The notes beneath the pieces are model-generated. The model searched no databases and was not told the DNA's origin. It worked only from the letters and a program-made list of their open reading frames with translations. The position numbers were made by a program, and so were the translations under genes. Below are positions 34,254 to 44,512 of a stretch of DNA of 64,000 nucleotides, one piece after another. Each line of letters begins with the position of its first letter. The stretch's first letter is position 1. Source of the stretch: Bacteroidales bacterium. GTDB taxonomy: Bacteria > Bacteroidota > Bacteroidia > Bacteroidales > PXBB01. The stretch lies in the NCBI GenBank assembly GCA_028698995.1, contig JAQVVM010000001.1, positions 103,200 through 167,199 on the forward strand, read 5' to 3'.

Positions 34254-36182
34254 TTATTTCCGATTAGATATTTGGATATCCAAACCTGTTATATCTGCAC
34301 CAAAAAAGTCGGCATTTTCAATATTGGCACCTGATAAAAGAGCATTTGATAATTGAGCATTTTTAAAGTTTGCTCCGTTGAGGTTTGCATTTCTAAAGTC
34401 AGCATAAGAAAGATCTGCATTTTCAAAATTGGCGTTAATCAAATTTGCATTTTTCAGGTAAGCACCCTTAAGATTAGCCCCATGAAGATTCAGAGGTCTT
34501 TCAGGGGTTGTATTTGCAATGAGCATCCAAAGGTCTTTATCACTTAATATTCTTTTCTCATCGTCCTTAGGTTTTGTTTGCAACAGTTTATTTCCAATTA
34601 CACTGTCTGCATGAGAGCCCTGCAAATCCCCTAATTCGTGCCTAACTTCAGCCCTGTTCAAATAGGCTTCTGCAAATTCATTATTAAGAGTGATGGCTCT
34701 GTTAAAATCATTTAATGCTGAGACAGGGTTGTTTATTTTCATAAAAGAAAGTCCCCTGTTGTTGTATAACTGTTCGTTTTCAGGGTCAAATTTTATGGCA
34801 AATGAATAATTCGCTATAGCTTCTTCAAATTTTTCATTATAAAACATTGTATTTCCTATGCTGTTATAAGCTTCAGGAAAATCCTCACGCAGGGCAACAG
34901 CTTTTTCAAAATCAGTTAAAGCCAGTTCAAATTGTTCCTGTAATTGATAGATGATCCCACGATTGTAATAGGACTCTGCATCTGTCTCATTTTGTTTGAT
35001 GACTTCATTGAAATCTTTCAAAGCACCCTCCAAATCATTCAATTCCGCCTTTACATTTCCCCTTAGATAAAAAACTTCATAGTGTGTTACATCCAAATCA
35101 ATTAAAATATTCAAGGTATTTAAAGCATCATTGAAGGACTTTAATGCAAATTCAACTTTTGCCTTATTGAAAAGTACTTTTGTGTCAGAATTATTTAACT
35201 GAAGAGCACTCAAAAAATCCTTAAGTGCCAATTTAAAATCACCCTGAACAAAATATAAATAACCCCGATTATTAAAATATTTTGAATCTGATGGGTTTAA
35301 TTCGATGGCTTTATTAAAATCTTTCAAGGCTTCTTCGGGCATATTTAGTTCTTTCTGTAGAAGTGCCCTATTGAAAAATGCATCATCGTAATCAGGTTTT
35401 AATTTTATGGCATCATTGTAATCTTTGAGAGCCATATCAAATTCTCGAAGGCAAGCACGGGCATTGCCACCATTATTAAATGCAGTTGGGTTCATTGGAT
35501 TCAATTCCACAGCTTTGTTGTAATCATCTAATGATTCTTCATACAACCCCTTACTTATCTTTAAATTAGCCCTGTTTATATAGGCTTCAGTAAATAATGG
35601 ATTGAGATTTATAGCTTCATTATAGGCCTGCAAAGCAGCTTCAATTTCTTTAAGCTTTACCAACGCATTTGCTTTATTAAAAAAAGCGTTAGCATCCATG
35701 GGTTTCTGCTTGCAAACAACATTGTAATCATTTATTGAGCCCTGAAAGTCCTTTAAATAAAATTTAACAAGTCCTCTGTTGTTAAAAGCTTCCGAAAAAT
35801 CAGGATTGAGTTCGATAGCTTTATTAAAAGAACGAAGTGCTTCATTGTAATTTTTTAATTTTAGTAAAGCTAAACCTCTATTATAATATGCATCAGGATA
35901 GTTTTCGTTTAGTTTAATGGCCTTTTCAAAATCAACTAAAGCTTTTTCAGTTTCACCAATTAGCGCGTAAATATTTCCTCTATTGTTGTGTAATTTATAA
36001 CAATCAGGAGATTTTATTATTTCTCTGTCAAAAACCATCAATGCCTGTTTGTTTTTCTGAATAAATTCTTCGTTAAGGATAAACTGTTGTGATACATATA
36101 CAGAACTTATGTGGGAAGTTTTAAAGTTTTCTCTTACCCATTTATCAATATTTTTAATAGTAGTATTTGAAATTAGTGTCAT
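34254..36182 (-). CDS. TPR-repeat protein with C-terminal pentapeptide repeats
   Basis: A 642-residue protein without a signal peptide. After an N-terminal segment of about 50 residues come about fifteen tetratricopeptide repeats (for example YNEALRSFNKAIELNPDFSE, FDMALKDYNDAIKLKPDYDD), covering roughly residues 55-530. A short linker (KPKDDEKRILSDKDLWML) leads to about 16 pentapeptide repeats A(N/D)(L/F)xx: LHGANLKGAYLKNANL, NADLSYADFRNANL and so on, ending near residue 635. TPRs bind proteins, and pentapeptide helices often act as rigid scaffolds. The combination in one chain is unusual, and no enzyme domain is seen. A TAATTTTG -7-like element lies at 36205-36212 on the same strand. Confidence 0.9.
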   Translation of the reverse strand: MTLISNTTIKNIDKWVRENFKTSHISSVYVSQQFILNEEFIQKNKQALMVFDREIIKSPDCYKLHNNRGNIYALIGETEKALVDFEKAIKLNENYPDAYYNRGLALLKLKNYNEALRSFNKAIELNPDFSEAFNNRGLVKFYLKDFQGSINDYNVVCKQKPMDANAFFNKANALVKLKEIEAALQAYNEAINLNPLFTEAYINRANLKISKGLYEESLDDYNKAVELNPMNPTAFNNGGNARACLREFDMALKDYNDAIKLKPDYDDAFFNRALLQKELNMPEEALKDFNKAIELNPSDSKYFNNRGYLYFVQGDFKLALKDFLSALQLNNSDTKVLFNKAKVEFALKSFNDALNTLNILIDLDVTHYEVFYLRGNVKAELNDLEGALKDFNEVIKQNETDAESYYNRGIIYQLQEQFELALTDFEKAVALREDFPEAYNSIGNTMFYNEKFEEAIANYSFAIKFDPENEQLYNNRGLSFMKINNPVSALNDFNRAITLNNEFAEAYLNRAEVRHELGDLQGSHADSVIGNKLLQTKPKDDEKRILSDKDLWMLIANTTPERPLNLHGANLKGAYLKNANLINANFENADLSYADFRNANLNGANFKNAQLSNALLSGANIENADFFGADITGLDIQISNRK

Positions 36183-36320
36183 ATGTTTAATTTTTTAATT
36201 TATACAAAATTATCAAAAATTGCGTTTACCTTTTAATTTCAATTTTTATATTTTTCTAAAACAAAAGAATTTTCTTTAAATTTGAATGTTTTTTCTACAC
36301 ATAAACTTAAAAATTAAACC

Positions 36321-37151
36321 ATGAAGAGATTGTTTTTTTTATTTTTTATTGTTTTTTCAATTTTCATTTTTGGATGTTCTCATTCAGATAAGAAATATTT
36401 TGAAGCAGGAGCAGCGGATATTACTGAAGAAGGCGCGGTTGTAAGTGCTGATGAAATGACAACACCACAACAGGAATCAACTCCGGAAGTTAGTATTGAT
36501 AATCGAAAACTGATAAAAGAAGGTATTTTGATTTTTGAAACCGAGGACCTTAATAAAACCAAAAATAATGTAACCCAAGCCATAAAAGTAACCGGAGCCT
36601 ATGTTTCAAACGAGCAGGAGTTCAGTTCTGAGAGCAGAAATACACATTATCTCGAAATTCGTGTACCATCAATTAAGTTTGATACTCTTGTTGAGTTAAT
36701 CAGTAAAGATGTCAGTGTCTTTGATACAAAGGATATTACTCTTGCTGATGTTACTGAAGAATTTCTAGATATACAGGCCAGACTAAAAACAAAAAAAGAA
36801 CTTGAAACACGTTATCTTGAATTACTCAGTAGAGCAAATAATGTAAGAGAAATACTAGAAATTGAAAGGGAAATAACGAACCTTCGCGGTGAAATTGAAT
36901 CTATTGAAGGGCGCCTGCAATATATGAGCGATAGGATAAGCCTTTCAACTCTGAAATTGACATACTATAAAGAACTTGGCAGATCAATGAATTTCTTTAA
37001 AAATGTTGGTGATGGGTTTAAGAATGGTGCTAAAGCTTTTGTATGGGTTCTTATTGGCCTTGTTTATGTTTGGCCTTTTTTATTGATTGCTTTCCTTATT
37101 GTTTTTCTTGTTAGAAGAAGGAGAAACAAAAAGAAAAAACAAGCAGTTTAA
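36321..37151 (+). CDS. DUF4349-domain lipoprotein
   Basis: A 276-residue envelope protein. The signal ends in the lipobox IFGC near residue 19. The DUF4349 domain covers about residues 60-245: RKLIKEGILIFETEDL, GAYVSNEQEF, LEIRVPSIKFDTLVELI, then a coiled coil (LDIQARLKTKKELETRYLELL, ILEIEREITNLRGEIESIEGRL) and LSTLKLTYYK. A transmembrane helix (VWVLIGLVYVWPFLLIAFLIVFLV) and a basic tail RRRRNKKKK close the protein. The topology would place the coiled coil outside the cytoplasmic membrane. Function unknown. A TAAATTTG -7-like element is at 36277-36284. Confidence 0.9.
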   Translation: MKRLFFLFFIVFSIFIFGCSHSDKKYFEAGAADITEEGAVVSADEMTTPQQESTPEVSIDNRKLIKEGILIFETEDLNKTKNNVTQAIKVTGAYVSNEQEFSSESRNTHYLEIRVPSIKFDTLVELISKDVSVFDTKDITLADVTEEFLDIQARLKTKKELETRYLELLSRANNVREILEIEREITNLRGEIESIEGRLQYMSDRISLSTLKLTYYKELGRSMNFFKNVGDGFKNGAKAFVWVLIGLVYVWPFLLIAFLIVFLVRRRRNKKKKQAV

Positions 37152-37201
37152 AATATTTATTATGTTTTTATGTTATTAATTTGTTAAAAAAAAATTAGCT
37201 T

Positions 37202-37408
37202 ATGTTTTCAAATACTAAAAAATTTGCTGCTTATGTACTCACAGCTATTGTTTTATGTCTTACTGTAATTGCTCTCCTTGGGATTTGGGAAGTCATTAGT
37301 TTTGAGTATATTATAAGAAAGGTATTAACCTCATTATTTGTTGTTTTTCTTTCTACGGTTATTATACTTTTTATTTTTGGCGTTGTGTTGCGAGATGATG
37401 AGAAATAG
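37202..37408 (+). CDS. Small two-helix membrane protein
   Basis: A 68-residue protein with two hydrophobic segments (about residues 10-30 and 43-62) joined by a short loop EVISFEYIIRK, and an acidic tail RDDEK. It resembles short conserved Bacteroidetes membrane proteins by its 'FAAYVLT.IVLC.TVIALLGIWEVI' start, but I cannot name a family. It sits 50 bases after the DUF4349 gene on the same strand and may be cotranscribed with it. Confidence 0.72.
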   Translation: MFSNTKKFAAYVLTAIVLCLTVIALLGIWEVISFEYIIRKVLTSLFVVFLSTVIILFIFGVVLRDDEK

Positions 37409-37520
37409 ATTAAGAGCATTCTCAGAATACTAAGCCAGATGTCATTACCTAAACTAAATATGTGATAATTTAATATCACATGATATTCGATTTTGAATTC
37501 CTGACATAAAATAAATATTC

Positions 37521-37549
37521 TTGAAGTTGACACTTTTTTATTAACTTTG
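37521..37549 (+). promoter_or_regulatory. Candidate promoter for the GT4/GT2 pair, placing the start codon at +1
   Basis: TTG at 37521-37523, an 18-base spacer and TAACTTTG at 37542-37549 match the Bacteroidetes promoter. The ATG of the glycosyltransferase gene begins only 6 bases after the -7 element, so the transcript may have almost no leader. Confidence 0.5.
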
Positions 37550-37554
37550 AATTT

Positions 37555-38826
37555 ATGTCGGTAAAGATTTTACATATCATATCCTATGATTGGGGAGGTG
37601 CAGCAAAAGCGGCTATCAGACTGCATGAAGGCCTTATTCAATCTGATGTTGAGTCTTCAATTTTACTAAAATGGCAATCCCAGAAAAGTATTAGAAACTC
37701 TTATGAATTTAAACTTCAACCAGAGAAATATTCTTTAAGAAGAAAGCTAAAGAATAAAATTAAACAATATAAAAACTTATTGTTTCCCCAAAAACAGGAA
37801 ATTGATTATCTCAGAAATGCACCTGAAGGATATCATTTATTTACTATCCCCAATTCAAAGTTTGATATTGCCAAACATCCATTGATTTCAAAAGTTGACA
37901 TTGTGCATCTACATTGGGTGTCCGAATTTATAGATTATTCAACATTTTTCAAAAAAGTTGATAAACCGGTTGTTTGGACAATGCACGACATGAATCCATT
38001 TACAGGAGGTTGCCATCATTCATTGGAATGTAACAAATATAAAGATGATTGCAAAAATTGTATCCAATTACATGGTACTATTAATCCCGATATTGCTTAT
38101 GATATCCAAAATTTGAAGTATGATGCCTTAATACCATTTAATAAACTCTATTTAGTTACTCCTTCTCTTTGGTTATCAGAATGTTCTTTGCAAAGCAGAA
38201 TCCTTAATAGATTCCCCCACAAAGTAATTCCAAATGGTACAGATTCCGAAGTATTTAAAATTATGAATAAGACATTCTGCAGGGAACTTCTTGGCTTGCC
38301 CAAAGATAAAACCATTCTATTATTTGTTGCAGGAGATATAAATTGTAAACCCAAAGGTTATCACCTACTTAAGGCTGTTTTTGCTGAAGTCTGTAAAAAC
38401 ACAGATTATGCTCTTTGTGCAGTAGGACAATTTAATTCAAATGAAGAAAAATTAGATAATATTATTGAATTAGGTTATATTAATGATGATAGATTGATGA
38501 GCGTGGTATATGCAGCTGCAGATGTTTTTGTTACACCTTCACTTGCTGATAACCTCCCTAATACCATTGTTGAATCATTAATGTGTGGTACTCCTGTGAT
38601 TGCCTTTCCGGTTGGCGGGATAAAACAAATGATTATAAATAATGTTAATGGAATATTATGTAAAGATATTGATGTTGAAAGTCTTAAGGATGCCATTCTA
38701 TTTTTTCTTGAAAATAGAAGTATTTTCGATAGTACAAAAATCTTCGAAAATGCCAAAAACACTTACGAAATCAAACACGTATTAAAACAATATAATGACC
38801 TTTATAAGAGTATTTTAGAAAAGTAA
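37555..38826 (+). CDS. Family 4 glycosyltransferase (GT-B fold)
   Basis: A 423-residue enzyme. The N-terminal Rossmann part begins KILHIISYDWGGAAKAAIRLH, with a Gly-rich acceptor-side loop, and has VVWTMHDMNPFTGGCHH with a Cys-rich insert (HHSLECNKYKDDCKNC) seen in a group of Bacteroidetes GT4 enzymes. The C-terminal donor-binding half has LFVAGDINCKPKGYHLL, VFVTPSLADNLPNTIVESLMCGTPVIAF (the E-x7-E region) and GGIKQMI. It would transfer a sugar from a nucleotide donor onto a surface glycan. Its stop and the start of the next glycosyltransferase overlap by one base. Confidence 0.9.
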   Translation: MSVKILHIISYDWGGAAKAAIRLHEGLIQSDVESSILLKWQSQKSIRNSYEFKLQPEKYSLRRKLKNKIKQYKNLLFPQKQEIDYLRNAPEGYHLFTIPNSKFDIAKHPLISKVDIVHLHWVSEFIDYSTFFKKVDKPVVWTMHDMNPFTGGCHHSLECNKYKDDCKNCIQLHGTINPDIAYDIQNLKYDALIPFNKLYLVTPSLWLSECSLQSRILNRFPHKVIPNGTDSEVFKIMNKTFCRELLGLPKDKTILLFVAGDINCKPKGYHLLKAVFAEVCKNTDYALCAVGQFNSNEEKLDNIIELGYINDDRLMSVVYAAADVFVTPSLADNLPNTIVESLMCGTPVIAFPVGGIKQMIINNVNGILCKDIDVESLKDAILFFLENRSIFDSTKIFENAKNTYEIKHVLKQYNDLYKSILEK

Positions 38827-39833
38827 TGAATAAAAGAAGTGTTCAGAAAGCTGTTTTATCCGTTGTTTTAGGGAGTTATAATAGAAAGAATTTCCTGAAA
38901 CTTACAATTGCAGGAATTAGAGATGAGCTAAAAAGACTTTCTGTTAAATCAGAAATTATTGTTGTTGATGGTGGCTCAACTGATGGCACACTAAAATGGC
39001 TTTTGAAACAGAAGGATATAATTTGTATCATTCAACACAACAGAGGAGAGTGGCAAGGAAAAGCTATTGAGAGAAGAAGCTGGGGATATTTTATGAATAT
39101 GGCTTTTAAAGCAGCAGAAGGGAAGTACATTTGTATGGTAAGCGACGACTGCCTTATCGTTCCGGGTGCCATTATTAATGCCTATAATCTTTTTGAAAAT
39201 AAATTAAACGGTGGTGAAAAACTTGGAGGTCTTGCTTTCTATTTCAGGGATCTACCTCACGATACAACTTTTCATGTCAACAAAACCATTGATAACACAA
39301 TGATGATAAATCATGGGCTATTTTTGAAAGAAGCACTTGAGGTTGTTCATTATATTAATGAGGCAGACTACATGTTTTATCATGCTGATGATGATTTGGC
39401 TCTTAAAATTAAACAAGCGGGATATTTAATTCTTGATTCAAAAAATTCATATGTTGAACATTTTCTTCACGCAAATATTGTTTTGAGGCAAAATGTGTAT
39501 GAAACCGAGAGAAGTGATTATGCTTTTTTGATTGAAAATTGGATGCCTATTTTTCAAATAAACGACAAGAACAAAATTCATTCAAGAATTGATATAGAAT
39601 ACAATTATAAGCACCCTTCTCTGAACAAGTTTTATCTTTTATATCAGAATGATTTGAAAAGAATAAAATATCGACATTATAAATATTGGCTTAACCAAAA
39701 GCTAAAAAATTTTTTTACCGAATTATTTTATATCTCAAAATATTTAGGAGAATCTCTTTTTTTATTGTTTACCAATCCTAAAAAGCTTTCAGAGAAACTA
39801 AATAAATCAAAAATTAAATATTTCAGTAAATAA
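38826..39833 (+). CDS. Family 2 glycosyltransferase (GT-A fold)
   Basis: A 335-residue enzyme beginning VLSVVLGSYNRKNFLKLTI, with EIIVVDGGSTDGTLKWL and the metal motif VSDDC near residue 100, followed by a Phe/Tyr-rich middle and HADDDLALKIKQAGY, the base-like acidic segment of GT2 enzymes. The C-terminal 90 residues are basic and aromatic, without clear membrane helices. It is coupled to the upstream GT4 gene by a TAATG overlap and ends at a strong terminator, so the two make a compact glycan-building unit. Confidence 0.88.
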   Translation: MNKRSVQKAVLSVVLGSYNRKNFLKLTIAGIRDELKRLSVKSEIIVVDGGSTDGTLKWLLKQKDIICIIQHNRGEWQGKAIERRSWGYFMNMAFKAAEGKYICMVSDDCLIVPGAIINAYNLFENKLNGGEKLGGLAFYFRDLPHDTTFHVNKTIDNTMMINHGLFLKEALEVVHYINEADYMFYHADDDLALKIKQAGYLILDSKNSYVEHFLHANIVLRQNVYETERSDYAFLIENWMPIFQINDKNKIHSRIDIEYNYKHPSLNKFYLLYQNDLKRIKYRHYKYWLNQKLKNFFTELFYISKYLGESLFLLFTNPKKLSEKLNKSKIKYFSK

Positions 39834-39866
39834 AAAGGCTGTCCTTTTGAGACAGCCTCTAAAATT
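39832..39866. terminator. Bidirectional intrinsic terminator
   Basis: AGGCTGTC / GACAGCCT forms an 8-bp stem with a 7-base loop, preceded by AAAAA and followed by CTAAAATTT. It divides the glycosyltransferase pair from the minus-strand rpoC/DUF3467 end. Confidence 0.75.
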
Positions 39867-39882
39867 TACTTGTAAATTTTTG

Positions 39883-40200
39883 TTAAGCCTGACCTGTAGG
39901 CCCACCCAAATTAATAGGCATACCGCCAACACTTTCTCCTTCTTTGATGGTGCCATGTAAGGATTCATACTTGCTGATATTATCTTTTAGTGCAGCAAGA
40001 AGTCTTTTGGCATGTTGTGGAGTCAATACTATTCTAGATTTGACTTTGGCTTTAGGAACACCGGGCATAACACGAATAAAATCTATTATAAATTCAGCAT
40101 TAGAATGTGTAATAACTGCTAAATTCGAATATATACCTTCAGCAACATCGTCTGAAAGCTCAATGTTAATTTGATTTGGATTATTTTTTTCGATTTCCAT
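39883..40200 (-). CDS. DUF3467-family protein
   Basis: A 105-residue cytosolic protein matching DUF3467: INIELSDDVAEGIYSNLAVITHSNAEFIIDFI, VMPGVPKAKVKSRIVLTPQHAKRLL. The family is small and uncharacterised. The C-terminal tail (GGMPINLGGPTGQA) is Gly/Pro-rich and disordered-looking. It lies 10 bases after the rpoC stop on the same strand and is the last gene before a terminator, so it should be made from the RNA polymerase operon. Confidence 0.92.
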   Translation of the reverse strand: MEIEKNNPNQINIELSDDVAEGIYSNLAVITHSNAEFIIDFIRVMPGVPKAKVKSRIVLTPQHAKRLLAALKDNISKYESLHGTIKEGESVGGMPINLGGPTGQA

Positions 40201-40210
40201 TATAATAATT

Positions 40211-43200
40211 TTATGTTAACAGTTTTGATGCCTTAAGTTTTTCGAACTCTTCCAGAGAAGCAACCTGAATATTTTCATATTCTCTCAAGCCTGTTCCTGC
40301 TGGAATAAGATGCCCAACAATAACGTTCTCTTTCAGACCATTGAGGGTATCTGCTTTTGCATTCACAGCTGCTTCAGTAAGAACTTTTGTTGTTTCCTGG
40401 AATGAAGCTGCAGATATGAAACTTTTTGTCTGAAGAGAAGCCCTGGTTATTCCTTGTAGAATCTGATTAGCTGTTGCTGGTTTTGCATCTCGTGCTTCAA
40501 CTAAAACTTTATCTTGTCGTTTCAACATAGAATTCTCTTCTCTTAGCTTTCTGATAGTAACTGGTTGACCTAATTTTAAAGTTGTTGAATCACCTGCATT
40601 TGTAACTATCTTTTTGTCAAATAATGAGTCATTTTCCACCTGAAAATCAAATTTGTTTACCAATTCTCCTTCAAGGAAAGAGGTATCGCCCTGATCAATA
40701 ATTTGCACTTTGCGCATCATCTGACGGACAATAACTTCAAAATGTTTATTATTGATTTTTACACCCTGCATTCGGTAAACTTCCTGAACTTCGTTAACGA
40801 TATATTCCTGTACCTTTGTTGGACCGCTGATTGCAAGAATATCAGAGGGCGTAATAGCTCCTTCAGAAAGTGGCATTCCAGCTTTTATAAAATCGTTTTC
40901 TTGTACGAGAATTTGTCTTGAAACAGGAATCAGATATTTCTTTTCTTCGTCAAGTTTTGAAGTGATAATGACCTCTCTGTTACCTCTTTTAATCTTCTTT
41001 CCAAAGGTTACAATACCATCAACTTCAGCAACTATTGCAGGATCTGAGGGATTTCTTGCTTCAAATAATTCAGTAACACGTGGTAAACCACCGGTAATAT
41101 CACCAGTTTTTCCAATAGCTCTTGGAATTTTTACAATCTTTTCACCGGCTTTAATTTTTGTGTTGTTTTCTTTTAAGATGTGAGAGCCAACAGGAATATC
41201 ATAAACTCTGATCGGTTCACCGTTTTTATCAACAACTTTAATGATTGGTGTTCTTGTTTTATCCTTAGTTTCAATGATGATTTTTTCTGCATAGCCGGTT
41301 GCATCATCCGATTCTGTTTTATAGGTTATACCTTCAATGATATTTTCATATTCAATTTTACCGGGAAATTCAGAAATAATAACGGCAATAAAAGGATCCC
41401 ATTCACAAATAACTGTTCCTTTGCTAATAGCGGTGTTATTCTTAAAAAACAGATTTGCACCATAAGGAATGTTATTGGTCATTAATGTTATTTTGGTGTT
41501 TTTATCAATAATTCTCATTTCTGCTGAACGACCTATGACAACATCAAAAACATTCCCATTTTCATCTGTAGTTTCTACAGATTTTAATTCATCAATCATG
41601 AGGATACCATCATATTTTGCTTCAACACGGGATGCTGTTGCAATGTTTGATGCAATACCCCCAACGTGGAATGTACGCAGAGTAAGCTGAGTACCGGGTT
41701 CTCCAATTGATTGTGCAGCAATTACACCAACTGCTTCTCCTCTTTGAACCATCTTACCCATTGAAAGATTTCTACCATAGCATTTGGCACAAACACCATT
41801 TGTTGATTCACAAGTAAGAACGGATCTTATTTCTATTGATTCAAGCGGAGATGCTTCAATAAGTTTTCCATGAGATTCATTAATCTCTTCACCGGCACTA
41901 ATAATCAGATCTCCTGTTAAGGGATGATAAATGTCGAACAAAGTAACTCGTCCTAAAATGCGGTCATACAGTGATTCAACTATTTCTTCATTTTTCTTGA
42001 GTGCAGAGATTGTCAATCCCCTTAGTGTTCCACAGTCTTCTTCTGTAATGATAACATCTTGGGCAACATCTACAAGACGTCGGGTAAGATAACCAGCATC
42101 TGCAGTTTTAAGAGCAGTATCGGCAAGACCTTTACGAGCACCGTGTGTAGAAATAAAGTACTCAAGAATTGACAGCCCTTCTTTAAAGTTAGAAAGAATA
42201 GGGTTTTCAATGATTTCACCACCTTGTGAAGCTGATTTCTGAGGTTTTGCCATCAAACCACGCATCCCTGACAACTGACGAATTTGTTCTTTTGAACCCC
42301 TTGCACCAGAATCAAGCATCATGAAGACAGGATTAAACCCATCCTGATCTTGTGAAATTTGTTTGATGAGTATATTGGTTAATTTAGAGTTGGCATGTGT
42401 CCAAACATCAATAATCTGGTTATACCTTTCTGTATTTGTGATAAAACCACTGCCATAATTTAACATGATGCTGTCAACTTCTTCATCGGCATCTTTTATA
42501 ATTTTTTCCTTTTCTTCAGGAATAAAAATATCAGATAATTTGAAAGATAAACAACCTTCGAATGCCATTCTGAAACCCAGACTTTTTATGTCATCAAGGA
42601 ATTGAGCAGTAAGGGCAGTATTTGTTTTTTTCAAAACATCACCAATATAGTCACGAAGAGCTTTTTTGGTTAGAAGTTCATTAATAAAACCATAACCTTG
42701 GGGTACTACCTGATTGAAAAGAACCCGCCCAACAGTCGTTTCTATCATTTTATTGATAATCTGACCGTTTTCATTAACATCAACTTTAACAAAAATATAA
42801 GCGTTAAGGTCAACTTTCTTTTCATTGTAAGCAATAATAACTTCTTCGGGTGAATAAAATTTATAGCCTTCACCTAATACTTTTACCCTATCATTGCTTC
42901 TCCTGCCCTTTGTCATGTAGTAAAGTCCTAAAACCATATCCTGTGAAGGTACAGTAATAGGGGCTCCGTTAGCAGGATTTAGGATGTTGTGAGAAGCAAG
43001 CATAAGTAATTGTGCTTCAAGAATTGCAGCATGACCTAATGGTAAATGTACGGCCATTTGGTCACCGTCAAAGTCAGCATTAAAAGCTGTACAAACAAGT
43101 GGGTGGAGTTGAATGGCTTTTCCTTCAATAAGTTTTGGTTGAAATGCCTGAATACCAAGTCGGTGTAGGGTAGGGGCTCTGTTAAGTAAAACGGGGTGAC

Positions 43201-44491
43201 CTTTAAGAACATTTTCTAAGATATCCCAGACAATAGGTTCTTTTTTGTCAACAATTTTCTTTGCAGATTTTACTGTTTTAACAATTCCTCTTTCAAGAAG
43301 TTTTCTGATAATAAATGGTTTGTAGAGCTCTGATGCCATTTCTTTTGGCAAACCGCATTCGTGTAATTTTAATTCAGGTCCAACAACAATTACAGAACGG
43401 GCTGAATAGTCAACCCTTTTTCCTAACAAATTTTGACGAAAGCGACCTTGTTTTCCTTTAAGACTATCACTTAATGATTTCAGAGGACGATTTGCTTCAG
43501 TTTTAACTGAATTACTTTTTCTAGAATTATCAAAAAGTGAATCCACAGCTTCCTGTAACATTCTTTTTTCATTTCTGAGAATAACATCAGGAGCTTTGAT
43601 TTCTATAAGCCTTTTCAAACGGTTGTTTCTGATAATAACTCTTCTGTAAAGCTCATTTAAGTCGGATGTGGCAAAACGACCTCCGTCCAAAGGAACAATT
43701 GGTCTTAATTCGGGTGGTATTACAGGAATAATCTTCTGCATCATCCACTCAGGACGGTTTTCCATCCTTTTTTGAGCTTCTTTAAATTCTGTTACAACTT
43801 TCAATCGTTTTAACAACTCGGTTTTTCTTTGTTGAGATGTTTCATTGTCAGCTTTTGTTCGGAGTTCATAAGATAAGTCCTCAAGATTTATTTTTGATAA
43901 AATATCATAGAGTGCTTCTCCGCCCATTTTAGCAACAAATTTATCGGGGTCATCATCATCTAGAAGTTGATTTTCTTTTGGTAAAGTATCAATTATATTG
44001 AAGTATTCTTCTTCAGATAGAAACTCCATAAATGGCACTTCATCTCTTTTAATTCCAGGGTTTATTACAACGTATTTTTCATAGTATATAATAAGTTCAA
44101 GCTTTTTTGAAGGTAGTCCTAATATATAACCAATACGGTTTGGAATTGATTTGAAAAACCAGATGTGAGCAACAGGAACAACTAATTGAATATGTCCGGT
44201 TCTTTCTCTTCTGACTTTTTTCTCAGTTACTTCAACGCCACATCTGTCGCAAACAATACCTTTATATCTTATCCTTTTATATTTACCGCAATGACATTCC
44301 CAATCCTTTACAGGACCAAAAATTCTTTCGCAAAACAGACCATCTCTCTCAGGTTTATAAGTCCTGTAATTGATTGTTTCAGGTTTGAGAACTTCGCCTC
44401 TTGAATTTTTTAATATTTCTTCAGGAGAGGCTATACTTATTGTGATTGTTGAAAAGTTACTTTTTACAGGTGTTTCTTTTCTGTAAGCCAT
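40211..44491 (-). CDS. rpoC: DNA-directed RNA polymerase subunit beta'
   Basis: A 1426-residue protein, the usual Bacteroidetes length. The N-terminal zinc site reads [20 protein letters not shown]. The active-site Mg2+ loop [15 protein letters not shown] lies near residue 470. The trigger-loop/bridge region has [22 protein letters not shown]. The second zinc site has CGTLRGLT and [13 protein letters not shown]. It forms the RNA polymerase catalytic centre with beta. It follows rpoB by 21 bases, and the start [16 protein letters not shown] is typical of the phylum. Confidence 0.99.
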   Translation of the reverse strand: MAYRKETPVKSNFSTITISIASPEEILKNSRGEVLKPETINYRTYKPERDGLFCERIFGPVKDWECHCGKYKRIRYKGIVCDRCGVEVTEKKVRRERTGHIQLVVPVAHIWFFKSIPNRIGYILGLPSKKLELIIYYEKYVVINPGIKRDEVPFMEFLSEEEYFNIIDTLPKENQLLDDDDPDKFVAKMGGEALYDILSKINLEDLSYELRTKADNETSQQRKTELLKRLKVVTEFKEAQKRMENRPEWMMQKIIPVIPPELRPIVPLDGGRFATSDLNELYRRVIIRNNRLKRLIEIKAPDVILRNEKRMLQEAVDSLFDNSRKSNSVKTEANRPLKSLSDSLKGKQGRFRQNLLGKRVDYSARSVIVVGPELKLHECGLPKEMASELYKPFIIRKLLERGIVKTVKSAKKIVDKKEPIVWDILENVLKGHPVLLNRAPTLHRLGIQAFQPKLIEGKAIQLHPLVCTAFNADFDGDQMAVHLPLGHAAILEAQLLMLASHNILNPANGAPITVPSQDMVLGLYYMTKGRRSNDRVKVLGEGYKFYSPEEVIIAYNEKKVDLNAYIFVKVDVNENGQIINKMIETTVGRVLFNQVVPQGYGFINELLTKKALRDYIGDVLKKTNTALTAQFLDDIKSLGFRMAFEGCLSFKLSDIFIPEEKEKIIKDADEEVDSIMLNYGSGFITNTERYNQIIDVWTHANSKLTNILIKQISQDQDGFNPVFMMLDSGARGSKEQIRQLSGMRGLMAKPQKSASQGGEIIENPILSNFKEGLSILEYFISTHGARKGLADTALKTADAGYLTRRLVDVAQDVIITEEDCGTLRGLTISALKKNEEIVESLYDRILGRVTLFDIYHPLTGDLIISAGEEINESHGKLIEASPLESIEIRSVLTCESTNGVCAKCYGRNLSMGKMVQRGEAVGVIAAQSIGEPGTQLTLRTFHVGGIASNIATASRVEAKYDGILMIDELKSVETTDENGNVFDVVIGRSAEMRIIDKNTKITLMTNNIPYGANLFFKNNTAISKGTVICEWDPFIAVIISEFPGKIEYENIIEGITYKTESDDATGYAEKIIIETKDKTRTPIIKVVDKNGEPIRVYDIPVGSHILKENNTKIKAGEKIVKIPRAIGKTGDITGGLPRVTELFEARNPSDPAIVAEVDGIVTFGKKIKRGNREVIITSKLDEEKKYLIPVSRQILVQENDFIKAGMPLSEGAITPSDILAISGPTKVQEYIVNEVQEVYRMQGVKINNKHFEVIVRQMMRKVQIIDQGDTSFLEGELVNKFDFQVENDSLFDKKIVTNAGDSTTLKLGQPVTIRKLREENSMLKRQDKVLVEARDAKPATANQILQGITRASLQTKSFISAASFQETTKVLTEAAVNAKADTLNGLKENVIVGHLIPAGTGLREYENIQVASLEEFEKLKASKLLT

Positions 44492-44512
44492 GTTATTTAT
44501 TTTTAAATAAAA

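Noticed and set aside
37461-37480. CRP binding site
   Set aside because: TGTGA and TCACA are separated by 10 bases, not the 6 of the CRP consensus.
44186-44404. Plus-strand ORFs inside rpoC and rpoB
   Set aside because: They are shadows opposite a conserved full-length coding sequence.
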